From: Solea solea
Taxonomy: Eukaryota; Chordata; Actinopteri; Pleuronectiformes; Soleidae
Length of the DNA stretch: 64,000 bases
Assembly (NCBI RefSeq): GCF_958295425.1
Contig: NC_081142.1
Location: 13,006,324-13,070,323, forward strand
Direction: 5' to 3'
In this document: positions 25,640-37,130 of the stretch, piece after piece
Position numbering within the stretch: the first letter of the stretch is position 1
Layout: every line of letters starts with the position of its first letter
The notes under the pieces: model-generated
The model's database searches: none
What the model was told of the DNA's origin: nothing
What the model saw: only the letters and a program-made list of their open reading frames with translations
Translations under genes and position numbers: made by a program

Positions 25640-25890
25640 AGGTGAAGAGACAGAGGGTGAAAAAATTAGATAAATGAGAAGCAGGTACTGCGGGAGAAAG
25701 AGAGAGAGAAAGCAGAGGAGCACTGAGAAGACAGCTTGGTGAGCGAAAGAGGGAAAAAAAGGGAACGAGGGGGGTGCACTCAAGAGAAAGAGAAGAAGGG
25801 GGGGGGGGGGGGTAGAAAATAAGAAGCAGGCAGAGCTGGAGGGTGCAACTGTGTGAGAGAAACAAGATGACAGGAGTAGAAGAAAGAGGG
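25640..25890. repeat. Purine-rich tract with G15 run
   Basis: The plus strand is strongly biased to A and G for about 250 bases. It includes AGAGAGAGA runs, AAAAAAAGGG and a G run of 15 (25,798-25,812). Such mirror-type tracts can form triplex or G-rich structures. Confidence 0.75.
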
Positions 25891-26247
25891 TTTACTCTTT
25901 TCTCTCACATCTCTCCCAAGAGCTACACACAGGCTGGGTCTATCCAGAAACGAGGATGCTCTTAATCTTGCTTTGCACGTCTCAGCTGTGGCCAACTCCA
26001 CTGATTCATGGTGTAGGCTCAGACACACAGAGGGGCATGTATGCACTCACACAAGTAAGCAGACGCAGGCAGTCAAGCATATGCACCTTGGCAAGAGGGT
26101 ACTGACATCAGAAGTCAGCCAGTCAGTGTGCGCGACACTAACATGTGTGCAAAAAAGATCTAATTGCGTTACACTGATATACTGAAACGGAGACACAGCA
26201 AACGTCACCAATCATTCAACATTTGAAAGCTCAGAGCTATATTTTAT

Positions 26248-26278
26248 TATAATATATATAATATATATATATATATAT
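26248..26278. repeat. (TA)n microsatellite
   Basis: AT/TA run with one AA interruption. Confidence 0.9.
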
Positions 26279-26599
26279 GACTTTGCGGCCATTTTTGAGT
26301 GTATAAAAACTCACGTTTGTCGTAGCAACATAAAAAATGCGCCAACAACAGCAACAGGCAAACATTTGTCAAGAAGGTTTTGTGGGTTTCGGCGAATTTT
26401 GACCATTCGCCATGAAGCACAAGCGAACGCAAAAAACAACAACACAATATAGATTCTATAAAAGATCAATGCACCTGTGCACAAACACTGACAGCACACG
26501 CACACTCACTACGACTATAGGGGAACACAGATCTCCACATGATGAACACGGACGCGTACAAACGCCCTCCGTTAACACACACTCCCACAACAGCCAGGT

Positions 26600-26965
26600 G
26601 TGTGAATTAAAACCCATCTGAAGTCATTAGGCTGATGGGTTCAGTGGCACTGATTACCTCTGATTGTGTATCACAACATTGGCAATGGGGAAGAACAACT
26701 GCCTCCCCCCGACACACAACGCCGCCGACCATTCCATCGCAATTACATCCACCATATTAGCGGATTAGCAGACAAGCTGACCCCAGTGAAAGAGAGTGCC
26801 AAGGCAGACCCCAGGTGAGTTCGGGAGGCAGGTGTTATAACTCCCCAGTGCACCTTCCAACCACACAGCGTGCCCGGGGTGCTGGCATACAGCTGTAGCT
26901 GTGGCAATTCATGTGTGAATTCATTAATGATTCAATGATTCATTCATGTCAGAGGGGCCCCAAGT
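26600..26965. promoter_or_regulatory. Candidate conserved non-coding element
   Basis: A unique segment with GTCATTAGGCTGATGGG, CACTGATTACCTCTGATTG and ATTCATTAATGATTCAATG. It is free of simple repeats and has no coding frame. The call is by motif density and composition only. Confidence 0.35.
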
Positions 26966-27028
26966 CTCTTTTTCAGCTAATAGTGATGGGTGATGATGGC
27001 ACACTGTCTGCTATCTGGGATACTTGAG

Positions 27029-27053
27029 GAAAAGAAAGAAAGAAAGAAAGAAG
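27029..27053. repeat. (AAAG)n microsatellite
   Basis: Five to six AAAG units. Confidence 0.9.
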
Positions 27054-27188
27054 GAGGTGGTGATATCCCGACCCAACACAAATACCATAATAGTCACACC
27101 CTCTTATAACCATCATGATATTCAGGCTGCCTGGATTTATTTAGATTTTATGGCTGTAGAATTGTCAAAGAATCTTCAATAAGCGAGT

Positions 27189-27243
27189 GCTTCTGCCCCT
27201 TTCTCCAATATAACTTTCACTATCTCAATATCTGGCAATTATC
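27189..27243 (+). repeat. Unclassified interspersed repeat, copy C (fragment)
   Basis: CTTCTGCCCCTTTCTCCAA, then AATATCTGGCAATTATC, aligns in order with the same blocks in copies A (25,032) and B (59,698). Confidence 0.5.
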
Positions 27244-27302
27244 CAACCGTTTAGGAATTACGGGGTACTGGGTGCAAAAGCAAAGCTCTATTTCTCTGCT
27301 AT

Positions 27303-27352
27303 ATGGCATCCATCCATCCGTCTTCTATCGCTTTAACCTCCACAAGGGGGTC
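27303..27352 (-). mobile_element. SINE 3' tail fragment, minus strand
   Basis: On the minus strand it reads CTTGTGGAGGTTAAAGCGA, then TAGAAGACGGATGGATGGAT. This is the same tail as the SINE at 34,900-35,048. The tRNA-like head is missing, as in 5'-truncated insertions. Confidence 0.7.
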
Positions 27353-27409
27353 ACAGTTTTTGAATTTTCAACATATCGCATACGGTCTAGGAGTCGCAGA
27401 AGGGTTAAG

Positions 27410-27425
27410 TGTGTGTGTGTGTGTG
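27410..27425. repeat. (GT)8 microsatellite
   Basis: Short GT run. Confidence 0.85.
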
Positions 27426-28528
27426 AAATGCAAGTTTAACACTGAGGACTTTTTGTTTTTAAATAATTCACCACTTGGAATTCATAGTCAGAGTGATTGT
27501 ATGTGTTGCTTTGAGAAAAGTTTTTTTTCCAACATGAAGACATCATTGCGTCTTTGTTGTCAAACGTATACTCATAAATTAATGAAGTTCCGCGGTGATT
27601 TTACAAAAAATTAATGAATGAATAGCAGGTAAATAAACCTACTGTATCTATAATAGATTGTTTTCACAGCAGAAATAGTAGGATAAACACTAAAGCGGTG
27701 TTTCCCAGTGACATTAATTAAGGTTCCACTCCAGTTTTAAGAGAGCCAGGCTGGTGCTGTTGTTCAAGTGTACGAGTGCGTCTTACAAAACACTTGACAT
27801 TCAAACCCATCTGAAGTATCTTAAGACTAAAGTGATTCAGAAAATATTATAGTGTATGGCCATTTTAGCATTGCCAAACAACTAATCTGGCCTAAGACCT
27901 TTGCACAGTACTGATATACAAGTGTAACTATACACAGGAAGTCCCTTTAGGCGAGCATGCACCCCATCAGTCATCTGCAGTAAAGTGCGGTGGCATGTTT
28001 CACTGTACTTCCCCCGGTGATCATTATATCGGCTGAAATCATCACCTTTGTCTACGTTAACATCACCGCGGCGCTTGTCGTCATCATATCCATCATTTCC
28101 ACCATCGGGCAGCGTATGAAAATGCTCCTGGCTGTGGAATTGCTGGCACTGGGGAGCCAATGTTAGACAGTGGCATGTGCTAATGTCTCAGCAGCTGGTA
28201 TGTCTATGAACAGGTTTCATATCTCATTTTGATAATGTGTCCCATTCACTGAAGCCCTGTCCTGTCTTTCAGCGTGTCTGTCCTTGTGCGTCCGTCTCAT
28301 CTTCCCTACCCACTTCAGGGTGCAGCGTGGAATGTGACACTGTGCCAGACAAGCTGTCACACACAGAGCAAGTGGGTCTGCGTGTTATCAGTGTCCTGAC
28401 AAGTGGGGAGGGGGTGGGGTGGATTTTTTTATTTTTTTTTTTTCCCCCCAATGTAGTTCCTGTTTTCCTGTTTGCTTGTTTACATTTGTGAGGGGCATGA
28501 GATGTGCAGAACATATTTACAGCCTCAT
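27426..28528. other. Non-coding block
   Basis: No gene or repeat recognised. T-rich sequence lies at 28422-28443. Confidence 0.4.
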
Positions 28529-28554
28529 CACACACACACACACACACACACACA
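28529..28554. repeat. (CA)13 microsatellite
   Basis: Pure CA run. Confidence 0.95.
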
Positions 28555-28649
28555 ACCTGTCTATCGCTGCTGTCACAGAATTTTCTTTCATCAAAGTAGA
28601 TAATATAAAACCCTCGTTTATACTTCCTCAAAAACAATGGTTTAATTGA

Positions 28650-29060
28650 AGTCTCAGGCCATTGAATCCGTGATTTATGGCGACACTTAAGTGATAAGTG
28701 AGAGTGGCAAGCGAGTGCATCTTGATGTTTTCGCTTTTGTGTTTCTGGGTTTCACTGGAAGTCAAGTAATTAAGTGGTCTCTGATTAATTAAAAAAGAGT
28801 TTGGGGTTGGGGTTTTCTTCCGTAACGCCACAACAATGTGTTTCAATTCCCCAAGTGAAACGGCGGAGAGAGAAAACAGCGCAATGAAAGGGTGCAATTT
28901 ACTACAGTAGTCTCGGTAACGTGGAATTAAATGGCTTCTCTTCTCTATTAATATTCATTGCTTCTTCATAAAGCCCCCTTAATTAACAGACGTCGTATTA
29001 ATTAAGGCTTCTTCAGTAAAGCGTGGAGACGTTAAATACGTACAGTATGCGCGCGTTTTA
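28650..29060. promoter_or_regulatory. Candidate conserved non-coding element with TAATTA palindrome
   Basis: Contains NK2-type cores (CACTTAAGTG near 28684 and CAAGTAATTAAGTGG near 28764) and GATTAATTAA near 28782. Two inverted arms, AAGCCCCCTTAATTAA (28,971-28,986) and TTAATTAAGGCTT (28,998-29,010), lie 11 bases apart. Paired TAATTA sites are typical for paired/LIM homeodomain dimers. No coding frame. Conservation untested. Confidence 0.4.
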
Positions 29061-32000
29061 ATTCCTTCTTATATAAATAGCAGTTCACTGTACAGTTGAG
29101 ATTACGAATGACGGGTCAAAAGTCCCAGAATAATCCAGATATTTATGCCTCATAACAAGAGGAGAGTCAAATGTTCAGAGGCTTCATTCTAACACTGTGG
29201 CTGCAATTACACAAAGGCAAATCCACTCAACAGGGTTGAACTTGCTGCTCCTGATTAATCATATGAAGCCAGTGTCTGGCCGTGTTGTGGGTCATTGTTT
29301 TGTTGAACCAGTCTGTCTTTGTCCTTATCTTGAGACAGATAAGTGTTTGGAAACCAAGCTTGGTTTCCATGAAATCTATGTCTATTTTTTTCTGTTTACA
29401 CTGACCTTAACTTTGTCATATCTTTGTAACTTGTGACATTATTCACTATTCACAGCCTTACACAGCCATTTTTTTCCCGTTTTTGTTCCATAAAAAGAAA
29501 AGATGGATGTATTTGTATAAAAACTACAAGGCGATGAACTGGCACACAGGCTTTGAGAAAGCACCCTAATACCCTTCAGCGACCACAGCAGCTGATACAA
29601 TAAATTCAGATATTTACTTTCACCCTTTCAACAAACCTTGTTTCCAGTTGGGTCAGCCTTCGAAATGATCTGATTGTGTCTCTTCCCACAGCCACAGGGA
29701 CTCTGTCTGAGATCCACGGGGTGCTATTAAAATACATTTCAATATACTCTAAGCCGAGTCTCGTATCGCCAGCCCAAATGTGATATGCGCCCTCACTGAA
29801 AGGAAAGCAAAGGGACGTAACATGAAAGCGAGACAGAGGTTGTGTTTCACGTCCTGTGGCACCCGCGTATTAAACTTCTTTTGTTAAGAACCAACAATGG
29901 ATCTGCGTCGCGTTTAATACAGTGCGAGTGTGTGACTGATGGGAAATGTGTACCACTGATAAAAAGAAAACATGGTACAGGTATTTCTTTCTCATGCGGG
30001 AGTAACATGATGCCAACATTAAAGGAGTTATCAGTGAAGTAACAAAATAGGACACTAATGGCATCTAAGAGAACACGTGTTATTGTGATGAAGTGCATAT
30101 TTGAGGGAAAAAAGAGCAGGGATTCACTTAACTAAAGCAAAATAAAGCTTTAAAATCACTTCCCTCCTGCTCAGTTATCATCATCTGTGTCTCAGCTCAG
30201 GTGTATTGTTTTTTTGTTCATGCCACTCTCCTTGCACGGCACTTCTCCTCACCTTGTTCCTTCTCTTGCTTTGACGACACCTTGTGGGGGTATCCTGCCA
30301 CACGCACAACACTGCTCGAATCCAACTTTACACCAACTTCTTCCACTCAATTTCTCCATCTGACCTTTTCCATAGACGAGTCCATCTGTGTTGGCTCCGC
30401 CGTGACGGAGGACCCGTCCCTGCCAGGTTCATGGATCACAGCATCTTGACAGGCAACAAAGAGGAAGAACAGAATGAGAAGGGACGCACTGCCACCAGCA
30501 TTTCAATTCAATCGAGGGAACCGAAATGACTGGCCATGAATTGCTTTAGCTGCAAAAAAAACATTCGTTTCGATGTCACTAATTAGAAACGGCAGTTGGG
30601 TTAGAGCGAGAGTGTGAAGTTTAAACATCGGAACACACAAAGACAAAGCTCAAGCTGCGAGAGTTACTTTACAGTCTGATCGTCACCAAAAACAACCTCG
30701 GTGTCAATCTATTCAGCGTCAGTAAATCAGCTCCTCGGGAATTGTTCTCTGCTCATAACATAATAACACCACCATCACAGGGGCCTCTTTGGATTATGAA
30801 AGAAGTGGGTGCAGTGAAGCATTTCAGGAGCAGGAAGCCTTTAGCTGGGCACAAACCCAGCCTAGATCCTCCAAAAACCTGCTGATCATGAAAGATGTCG
30901 GCTGCCTTTATAGATGCCCACGCTGAGCTGATGGGGCCTGACACGGGTTGGCTGCTGACCACCACCCAAAATACTCTACTTGCCTTCTTCACACCCACTA
31001 ACCTCTGAAAACTCATTCAGGTTTGGGGGGTGGGGGTGGCGTTTTGAGCCAATATGGCTGACATGTGAAAGGAGCCAGATGCCGGAGCAGAAAGAACCGT
31101 GACATCGCTGAGCTGGGCCCGCTCTGTTCGGATACTGGGGAATCAGCACAAGGCGATCACTGGGGGCAGCCAAGATCCCAGGTGACGGCCGACTGGAACA
31201 AAGTCCCAGTGGCGAGTTCATAAAAGACGGAGGGTTGTTTTGTGGTTGCTGCCTACCCCAGGACATGGATGTAATTAGAGCACAGTTGAAAGGTCAGGAC
31301 TGTACTTTTAAGTGCCAATAAACACGGCAAGGGTTGAATGTACTATTCAGGAAGAGATTGAGTGGCGCCCCTCGCCCCCCCCCTCCCCTCGGACTCTGCA
31401 CATTAGGAGACCCAGCAATTGTGCAGAAGCCTTTGTTGGTCTGTCACAACACTGGCGGAGAAGGAAAAAAAAAATTTTTCTAACAATGTCTAACTGAATA
31501 CTTTTTATCTTTTTATTAAAAGAAATCTCAAAGTGGATTTTTGATATGTGGATTTATATATATATATTGTTTTTTATATCACATAAATATCAGAATACAA
31601 ACTTTGGGAGCTGTGATCTTTGTATTCTACTTCATTCTTCTTCCCCTGAGGGAGCCTCCCAAAGGGATTAATAGAGTCTGTCTGTCTCATATGGCCAGAT
31701 GATGATGCACCTTTGCATCTATGGGTAACTTCACATGCACACATTCTCCCCTGGATGTTTCCCTATCATCAGCAGAGTCTGCTGCAGCACCCTGCCAGAC
31801 GAGCAGCTCTGTTGTCCATCATCCTTAATGCACCAGATTTTCCCTGTTTCCTAGTGTCCATCTGGTCTGCAGAGGGAATGGTCAGAACACTACTGTCTTC
31901 TCTCTTCTCTGTCTTCTCTGCACGAGCTCAAAGACTCAGATAGTAGTGAGATTCGGCTCGCTCGTCGTCTGGCTTACTTTTTTTTATCGCCGATGTAGTA

Positions 32001-32555
32001 AGTAACCTTAGAGGCACCTGTGAAAATGACCAGTCATGTTTCGTTGACATGAGACTTATTGACACAGTGGGGAGAGAAGTGTAGCTCTACCAAACAGCCT
32101 TTTATTGACTGCAACAATTTGGATCCTGCGGCGTGCGGCTTGACCCCAGATAACAGTTGTGAATACATAAGTCTAGCTCAACTGTACTGTGCAGCTACTC
32201 TTTGTGCGTGCGTGTGTGTGCATTTGTGTATTTCTTTTTCACCTTCTTTCTTTTCCCAAGGCTATATTGAATTATGTCTCTGTCAGGTCTCTAAGCCCCC
32301 TATATTTCCTCTGCTGTGCAGCAGCCCTAGATTCAGTATCAAATTCTCCTCATGCTGGCACTTTGTGCACCCTCCCCCCCCTTTTGGCCCTTCAGATCTT
32401 TATCCCCTTCCCTGGAAATGCTGAATTCATGTTAAGTTCAGTTGTTGAAACGTAACATGCAGAGATCTGCATGGACGCTGCATATTTAATCACTTTAACA
32501 TTAACAACAAGGGTCCATTTTCTTTTCTTTCTTTTTTTTCCCACACAAAAGGGCC
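29061..32555. other. Non-coding block
   Basis: No gene is supported. 30,770-31,290 is unique, moderate-GC and repeat-free and could hold regulatory sequence. A short TATA run is at 31,553-31,567. 32,190-32,400 is pyrimidine-rich, giving artefactual open frames. Confidence 0.4.
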
Positions 32556-32559
32556 CTGC

Positions 32560-33085
32560 ATCATTACACGGCCCAAACCCCTAGAATTACTGGAGAATTA
32601 TCGCCATGCTCACTTAGTGTGTTTTAAAAAGCTATTTGGCTGCGGCACTGTTTGGCTTTAATAAAAGGAATGTCTATCAGCTTCATAAATGTGTTCATTT
32701 ATCATTATGCAGCAGCAAATTGGATTCTGAATCACACTGTCAATCCGATGGCCCATGGACACTGGTGAATGGAGGCAGACAGAATGATGATGGAGATACC
32801 CATCTCGCATTGCTCTAAGGGCCTCTGTCTGAATCATCAATGCTGAAATGCAGGAAAAATAGGCCCAGTTGCATCATTTTGTGCAATGAGGCAATTAGGA
32901 GGACAGTTTGAATGGAAATCATGCTCTGCTTCGCTATGCCACAGTGAAATGAGTGAGACAGGGAGAATCAGCAGGGTGAGAGACTCCTCCATCGATTCCT
33001 TTTGGCCCAGAATCATGACGAGCTCCTGCAGGTATTGATCAGAGCAGGGAGCCACCTTTGTTATCGATAACAATAAACAGGGAGA
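32560..33085. promoter_or_regulatory. Candidate conserved non-coding element
   Basis: About 500 bases of unique sequence with closely packed motifs. Examples are CATTTATCATTATGCAGCAG, CTGAATCACACTGTCAATCC, GCATCATTTTGTGCAATGAG, GGCAATTAGGAGGACAG and the palindromic TTATCGATAA. Simple repeats and coding potential are absent. It is the most convincing regulatory-looking stretch in the first half of the window, but this rests on appearance. Confidence 0.45.
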
Positions 33086-34898
33086 CTCCCCAACACCATG
33101 AGTACTCAATACGGAGCTGTAAAGAAAAGCTGGAGCTGCCAGTGCAGAGACATACTGTATCGCCCAATGGGGAACGGGCTGGGAAGAGGCAAAGGCTTCA
33201 GTCCAGACTGTGTCCTCGTGGATGTGTGCAAGGTCAGTCTCAAAGCGCTTGATACAGAGCAAATCAAAGCGCTACATCTGAGAGCGATCAGTGCAAAAAA
33301 TAAATGAAAAAAAAAAAAAAAAGTGTCTCTGCAGCCAACGCTGACAAGATGGTAGATCAGAGATGTAGGAACTCACATTTATGCTGCTAATTAAGAGAAA
33401 ACAGATTTCCGAAAAAACTGATTTCAAAACTACAAAGGAAAATATGTGTGCCTGAAATTTGAAAATGTCTGCTAGACTGAACAGGCAAAAGTATCAAAGT
33501 TGGAGAAAAAATAATTGTTCCCTAGACTCTGGTCCATATTTGTAAAGGGTTATTCTTCCGTTTTTTTGTACAAATCCAAAAATGAAATAATCCACTGATT
33601 TATCCACGCGTTTATTTTGTCTGGTCAAACTTGCGTTACACTTGTCAGGGAAAGTATATGATTCAGAGAAAGGGGAAAGGAGCGATTTTAAACAACCGCA
33701 CGCAAGGGTCATTTCAAGATTACAGATTGCATCAGGATTCAACCCAGTGAGGCAAGTTGCTCAAGCGAGTCCGACCTGTCTTGACTGCAGATGGGCCAAT
33801 TAGGAGATGATGAAAAGCTCCGGGCAGGTGGGCCTAAACTGTGTCTTTGTAATTGGCCGGATTTTGTTTGAGAAATGAGAACACCTGCGATCCAATTTGA
33901 CATCAAAATAAATACACAACATATCCGGATGCAGGAGAGTGGTGGCAGACAGGAATCTGCCAGATATGGAGGAGGGGGGGAAAAAAACCCCACTAAAACT
34001 TAAAACCAAATAGCGTATTCACAATATCCAATCAAGTCTGGGTGGCCTATTGAATGTAGGGAAGACTTTTCAATCTGCATTACGTATGTTAGGCTTTTCC
34101 TGAGCAATACATTTAGAGCTAAATTGGGGGAGCTCAAATAGCAAAGGCTTTCCAGGGTACCGACAAAATGTCTGGTCTATTATCAGCAATGAAAGCATGG
34201 ACACGGAATCTGATGAGTGTGAAATGGTGCTTGGGAGTTTGAGGGAAAGAAAGTGGTCTTCTTACCACACTATTTTGTCTTTTTTTTTTTTCTCTACAGG
34301 GAAGCCTGAGGGATATTTTTTTTCTTCTGGCAGGCCGTCCTTCTCTCATTCTCTCCCTTTTCTCTATCTCTCACCTTTAAGAGCTTAATGCTATTTTTCA
34401 TTTTCTCAGTTCAGCGTGGTGTTGTTTTTTCCTTGAGAGAAGCTGTTGTGGTGAGTGTTTCAGCACTTCATAAATCTTTGCCTGTGTTGTCTCATTTGTT
34501 ACACTTTAAGGTTTATGGTGTTCCTCCTTCCTATGCGGGCAGGCTAAGACCTGATCCCTGGAGGCCCCCTGGAAATGGAGGTATCTCCTCCTGCACTTCT
34601 CTTAACAGTTCAGCATGTGTGGCACTGAGCCATAGGAAGCCCCCGTGGTCTTTAAGCACACCCCGTCACGTACAATGGAATATGAGCAATATGTGGAACG
34701 TAATTTATGGCTGACTTGTCTTTTGACCTTATAGCTATTAATCCAACACAGTATATGTTGTGCTATGAATTGTGTCACTGGCATCTCACCTGGACCTGTG
34801 TTACATCAGTAATGCTCATGTTTTCTTCTTCTTGCCAAATGTCTGCTATACACATTTTTCCTTGCACATCAAGCAATTAACCTCCATGAATTATTTAA
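33086..34898. other. Non-coding block
   Basis: No gene. An A run lies at 33,306-33,322. 33,740-33,910 contains GGGCCAATTAGGAGATG and TGTAATTGGCCGG, an inverted pair of CCAATTA-type sites, and may be regulatory (weak). Confidence 0.35.
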
Positions 34899-34899
34899 G

Positions 34900-35048
34900 G
34901 GCCACACGGTTGGTGTAGTGGTTAGCACTCTTGCCCTTGCAGCAAGAAGACCTGAGTTCACGACCCGGTGGGAACAAGGGCCTTTCTATGTGGAGTTTAC
35001 ATGACCCTCATGTGGAGGATAAAGCAGTAGAAGATGGATGGATGGATG
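34900..35048 (+). mobile_element. Short tRNA-derived SINE with target-site duplication
   Basis: The head has an A-box-like TTGGTGTAGTGGTTAGCACT and a B-box-like GAGTTCACGACCC. A short linker and the tail GGATAAAGCAGTAGAAGATG follow, ending in ATGG repeats. It is flanked by GAATTATTTAAG (34,888-34,899) and GAATTATCTAAG (35,049-35,060), an 11/12 target-site duplication, as expected for LINE-mediated insertion. The copy is about 150 bases, much shorter than the long form I recall, so it is an internally shortened but end-to-end copy. Tail fragments occur at 21,987, 27,303 and 49,555. Confidence 0.85.
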
Positions 35049-35060
35049 GAATTATCTAAG

Positions 35061-36436
35061 ACCCTGTGATTCAACAGCTCCATGCATGTGCTTCAGTAGT
35101 GAACTTCAGTGGTCTGAAAGTCAACACATGAATGAAAATACTACACATGCTAAAAGACTAAGAAATGGTGTGATTTATTATGATGAATAAACCAGATAAA
35201 GTCTGTATCATGTTGCTTTGCACATACATAGATACATTAATAAATGTGTTCATATTATGTTTAAAGCTCCTAACCCTTGACGTATCACTGGATCACACAA
35301 AAAGGAAATTGCACTGACCATGAATATTCTGTGTCCAAAGTAAAAAATCGCCACCCACTGATTTTTCCACTCAAATCGGTAACGCAGGTAAAATAAATCT
35401 GTAAGTCGGACACATAATGAATTAAATCCTTACGGTGCATATACCTGTCTGGACAACTCATGCCACCGCACTGCGTTTGTTTAACTCCTCGTATCGACAC
35501 TACGTAGACTGCCAAAACAGTGAATTCTGAAAAATACTCCGCACTGGATTTGTTTCCAAGAATGCAAAATGGGACGTTCTCACACCCCAGGACCCTGGAG
35601 GGTTTTCCAGCCATGACACTTGGCAAAGCCAGGCGTCTCCACCCTCCATGAGTTTGTCTGTCTGTACTCAGTCCAGGACCACAGCCTGTCAGTGCTGACA
35701 GAGACCCCACTGACCAAGAAAGCCTGATTGGTGCCCATATGTGCATCTGTTTGTTTTTGTGTGTATGGCTTTATTATCATTTAGAGACACTTTTAGTTCC
35801 CGGACACTGAATAACAGTCACTGGGATTTTTTTTTTTTAAGATTTATAATTGTATAATCTGAAACGCAATGGGGTTAGATGTGTGCGGGAAACACACTGG
35901 ACGTAAACAAAGGGATGAACTTCAGAGAGTAAAATGAAACATAAAAAGGCCACAATACAGTATTTGGTTGACAGGTTTTAGACTGTGCAGTGTAAAAGCA
36001 CGACCACACACTAATAGTCTTATAATTACTGTAAGGAAGACGCTACTTAAAATTAAATCAGATGAGTTCAAGCTACACCCATTTCATTTTCACAAAGTGT
36101 ACATCGTAAAATGGCTCTGCAACTAAAAAAAACAAGCGTCCCTCCCTTTTCCTTATCCACATGCAGGGAAAACATAAAATAAAACGAGAGTCCTAAAAAA
36201 AACGTGGGCTACTTTTACAAGACAACACAAACATGCGATGCTTTCATTCCGAGATCCCTTCTGTTGCACAATTACAAAAAAAACGTTGCGTGCAAGAATA
36301 TACACCCAGAGAGGGAGATGTAATGGGAAGAAAATAAATGAGTTAAATTAAATTGTCCTTACAGCTGTTTGGCTTAGTTGCATATTTTACAGTGTGTATA
36401 CCAAATATTACACATCAATTAATAATGTATTGATTG
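35061..36436. other. Non-coding block
   Basis: No gene or recognised repeat. The open frame on the minus strand at 35,285-35,746 has no domain I recognise and no splice context. Confidence 0.45.
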
Positions 36437-36575
36437 TTCTGCCAGATATCTCTTCCTGTTAAAAGTAAGGTTTTTCTCTCTCTCCAGTACTTGCTCATTA
36501 TGGAGCTGTCGGGGTTTTTCTTTCCCTCTATAATATTGTGAGGTCTTGGCCTAAAGTGCCTTGCGATAATGTGCA
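36437..36575 (+). mobile_element. L2-like LINE 3' tail (or SINE sharing it)
   Basis: TTCCTGTTAAAAGTAAGG, then GTACTTGCTCATTATGG, TCGGGGTTTTTCTTTCC and AAGTGCCTTGCGATAA follow the order of the very common fish L2-type 3' end, which normally finishes in GCGCTATATAAATAAA. That last part is missing because the sequence passes directly into the Tc1 remnant. Confidence 0.65.
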
Positions 36576-37130
36576 CTCAACAGCCACACAGGATACCTCA
36601 TAAAGTGGCAGAAGTGGCACCAACTGTGCTCTTCTGTTGTTGCAGGTCATGTCTCAAGGTTCGACATGTTGTGCCTTCACAGAAGGTCTTTGACCCAAAT
36701 CGGTTGTAACTAAAAGGAAAATAATTGTATTGCTAGACTCGTTAGATCTTTTATGTCTTTTTGTCCCCCCCAAAAAAATAAAGTAATGACTATGTTACTG
36801 CCGCTTTTTTTTTTCATCTCGAGCCAGACAGTCTGACCCTTCTCCTCTGGCATTAACAAGGCCACTCATTGGATATTTTCCTCTTTTTGCACACCATTTT
36901 CTGAAGACCGTAGAGATGATTATGTGTGAAAATCCCAATATATCAGCAGTTTCTGAAATATTAAAACCAACTCCAGCGAAATTTGCTTCGTGTTCAAAGT
37001 CACTTTTTTTTCCTCAGTTTGAACTTCGGTCTTGACCACGTCTACGCGCCTAAATGCACTGAGTAACTGACAGATAGGATATTAGCATTAACAAGCAGTT
37101 CAACACGTGTAGAGTAGAACAGTGTGTGAG
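36576..37130 (-). mobile_element. Decayed, internally deleted Tc1/mariner element
   Basis: Both ends resemble the CACTCAACGGCCAC / ATAAAGTGGC-type terminus of a widespread fish Tc1-like transposon (left near 36,578-36,603, right near 37,090-37,130). Read on the minus strand, the interior matches the 5' half of the transposase gene. It covers the N-terminal helix-turn-helix region and the stretch after it (for example AAACTGCTGATATATTGGG near 36,945). The following segment, near 36,615-36,720, corresponds to the middle of the gene. The C-terminal catalytic half (DDE triad) is absent. Frameshifts and AT-rich insertions (around 36,720-36,815) also interrupt it. It cannot encode transposase. Confidence 0.85.
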
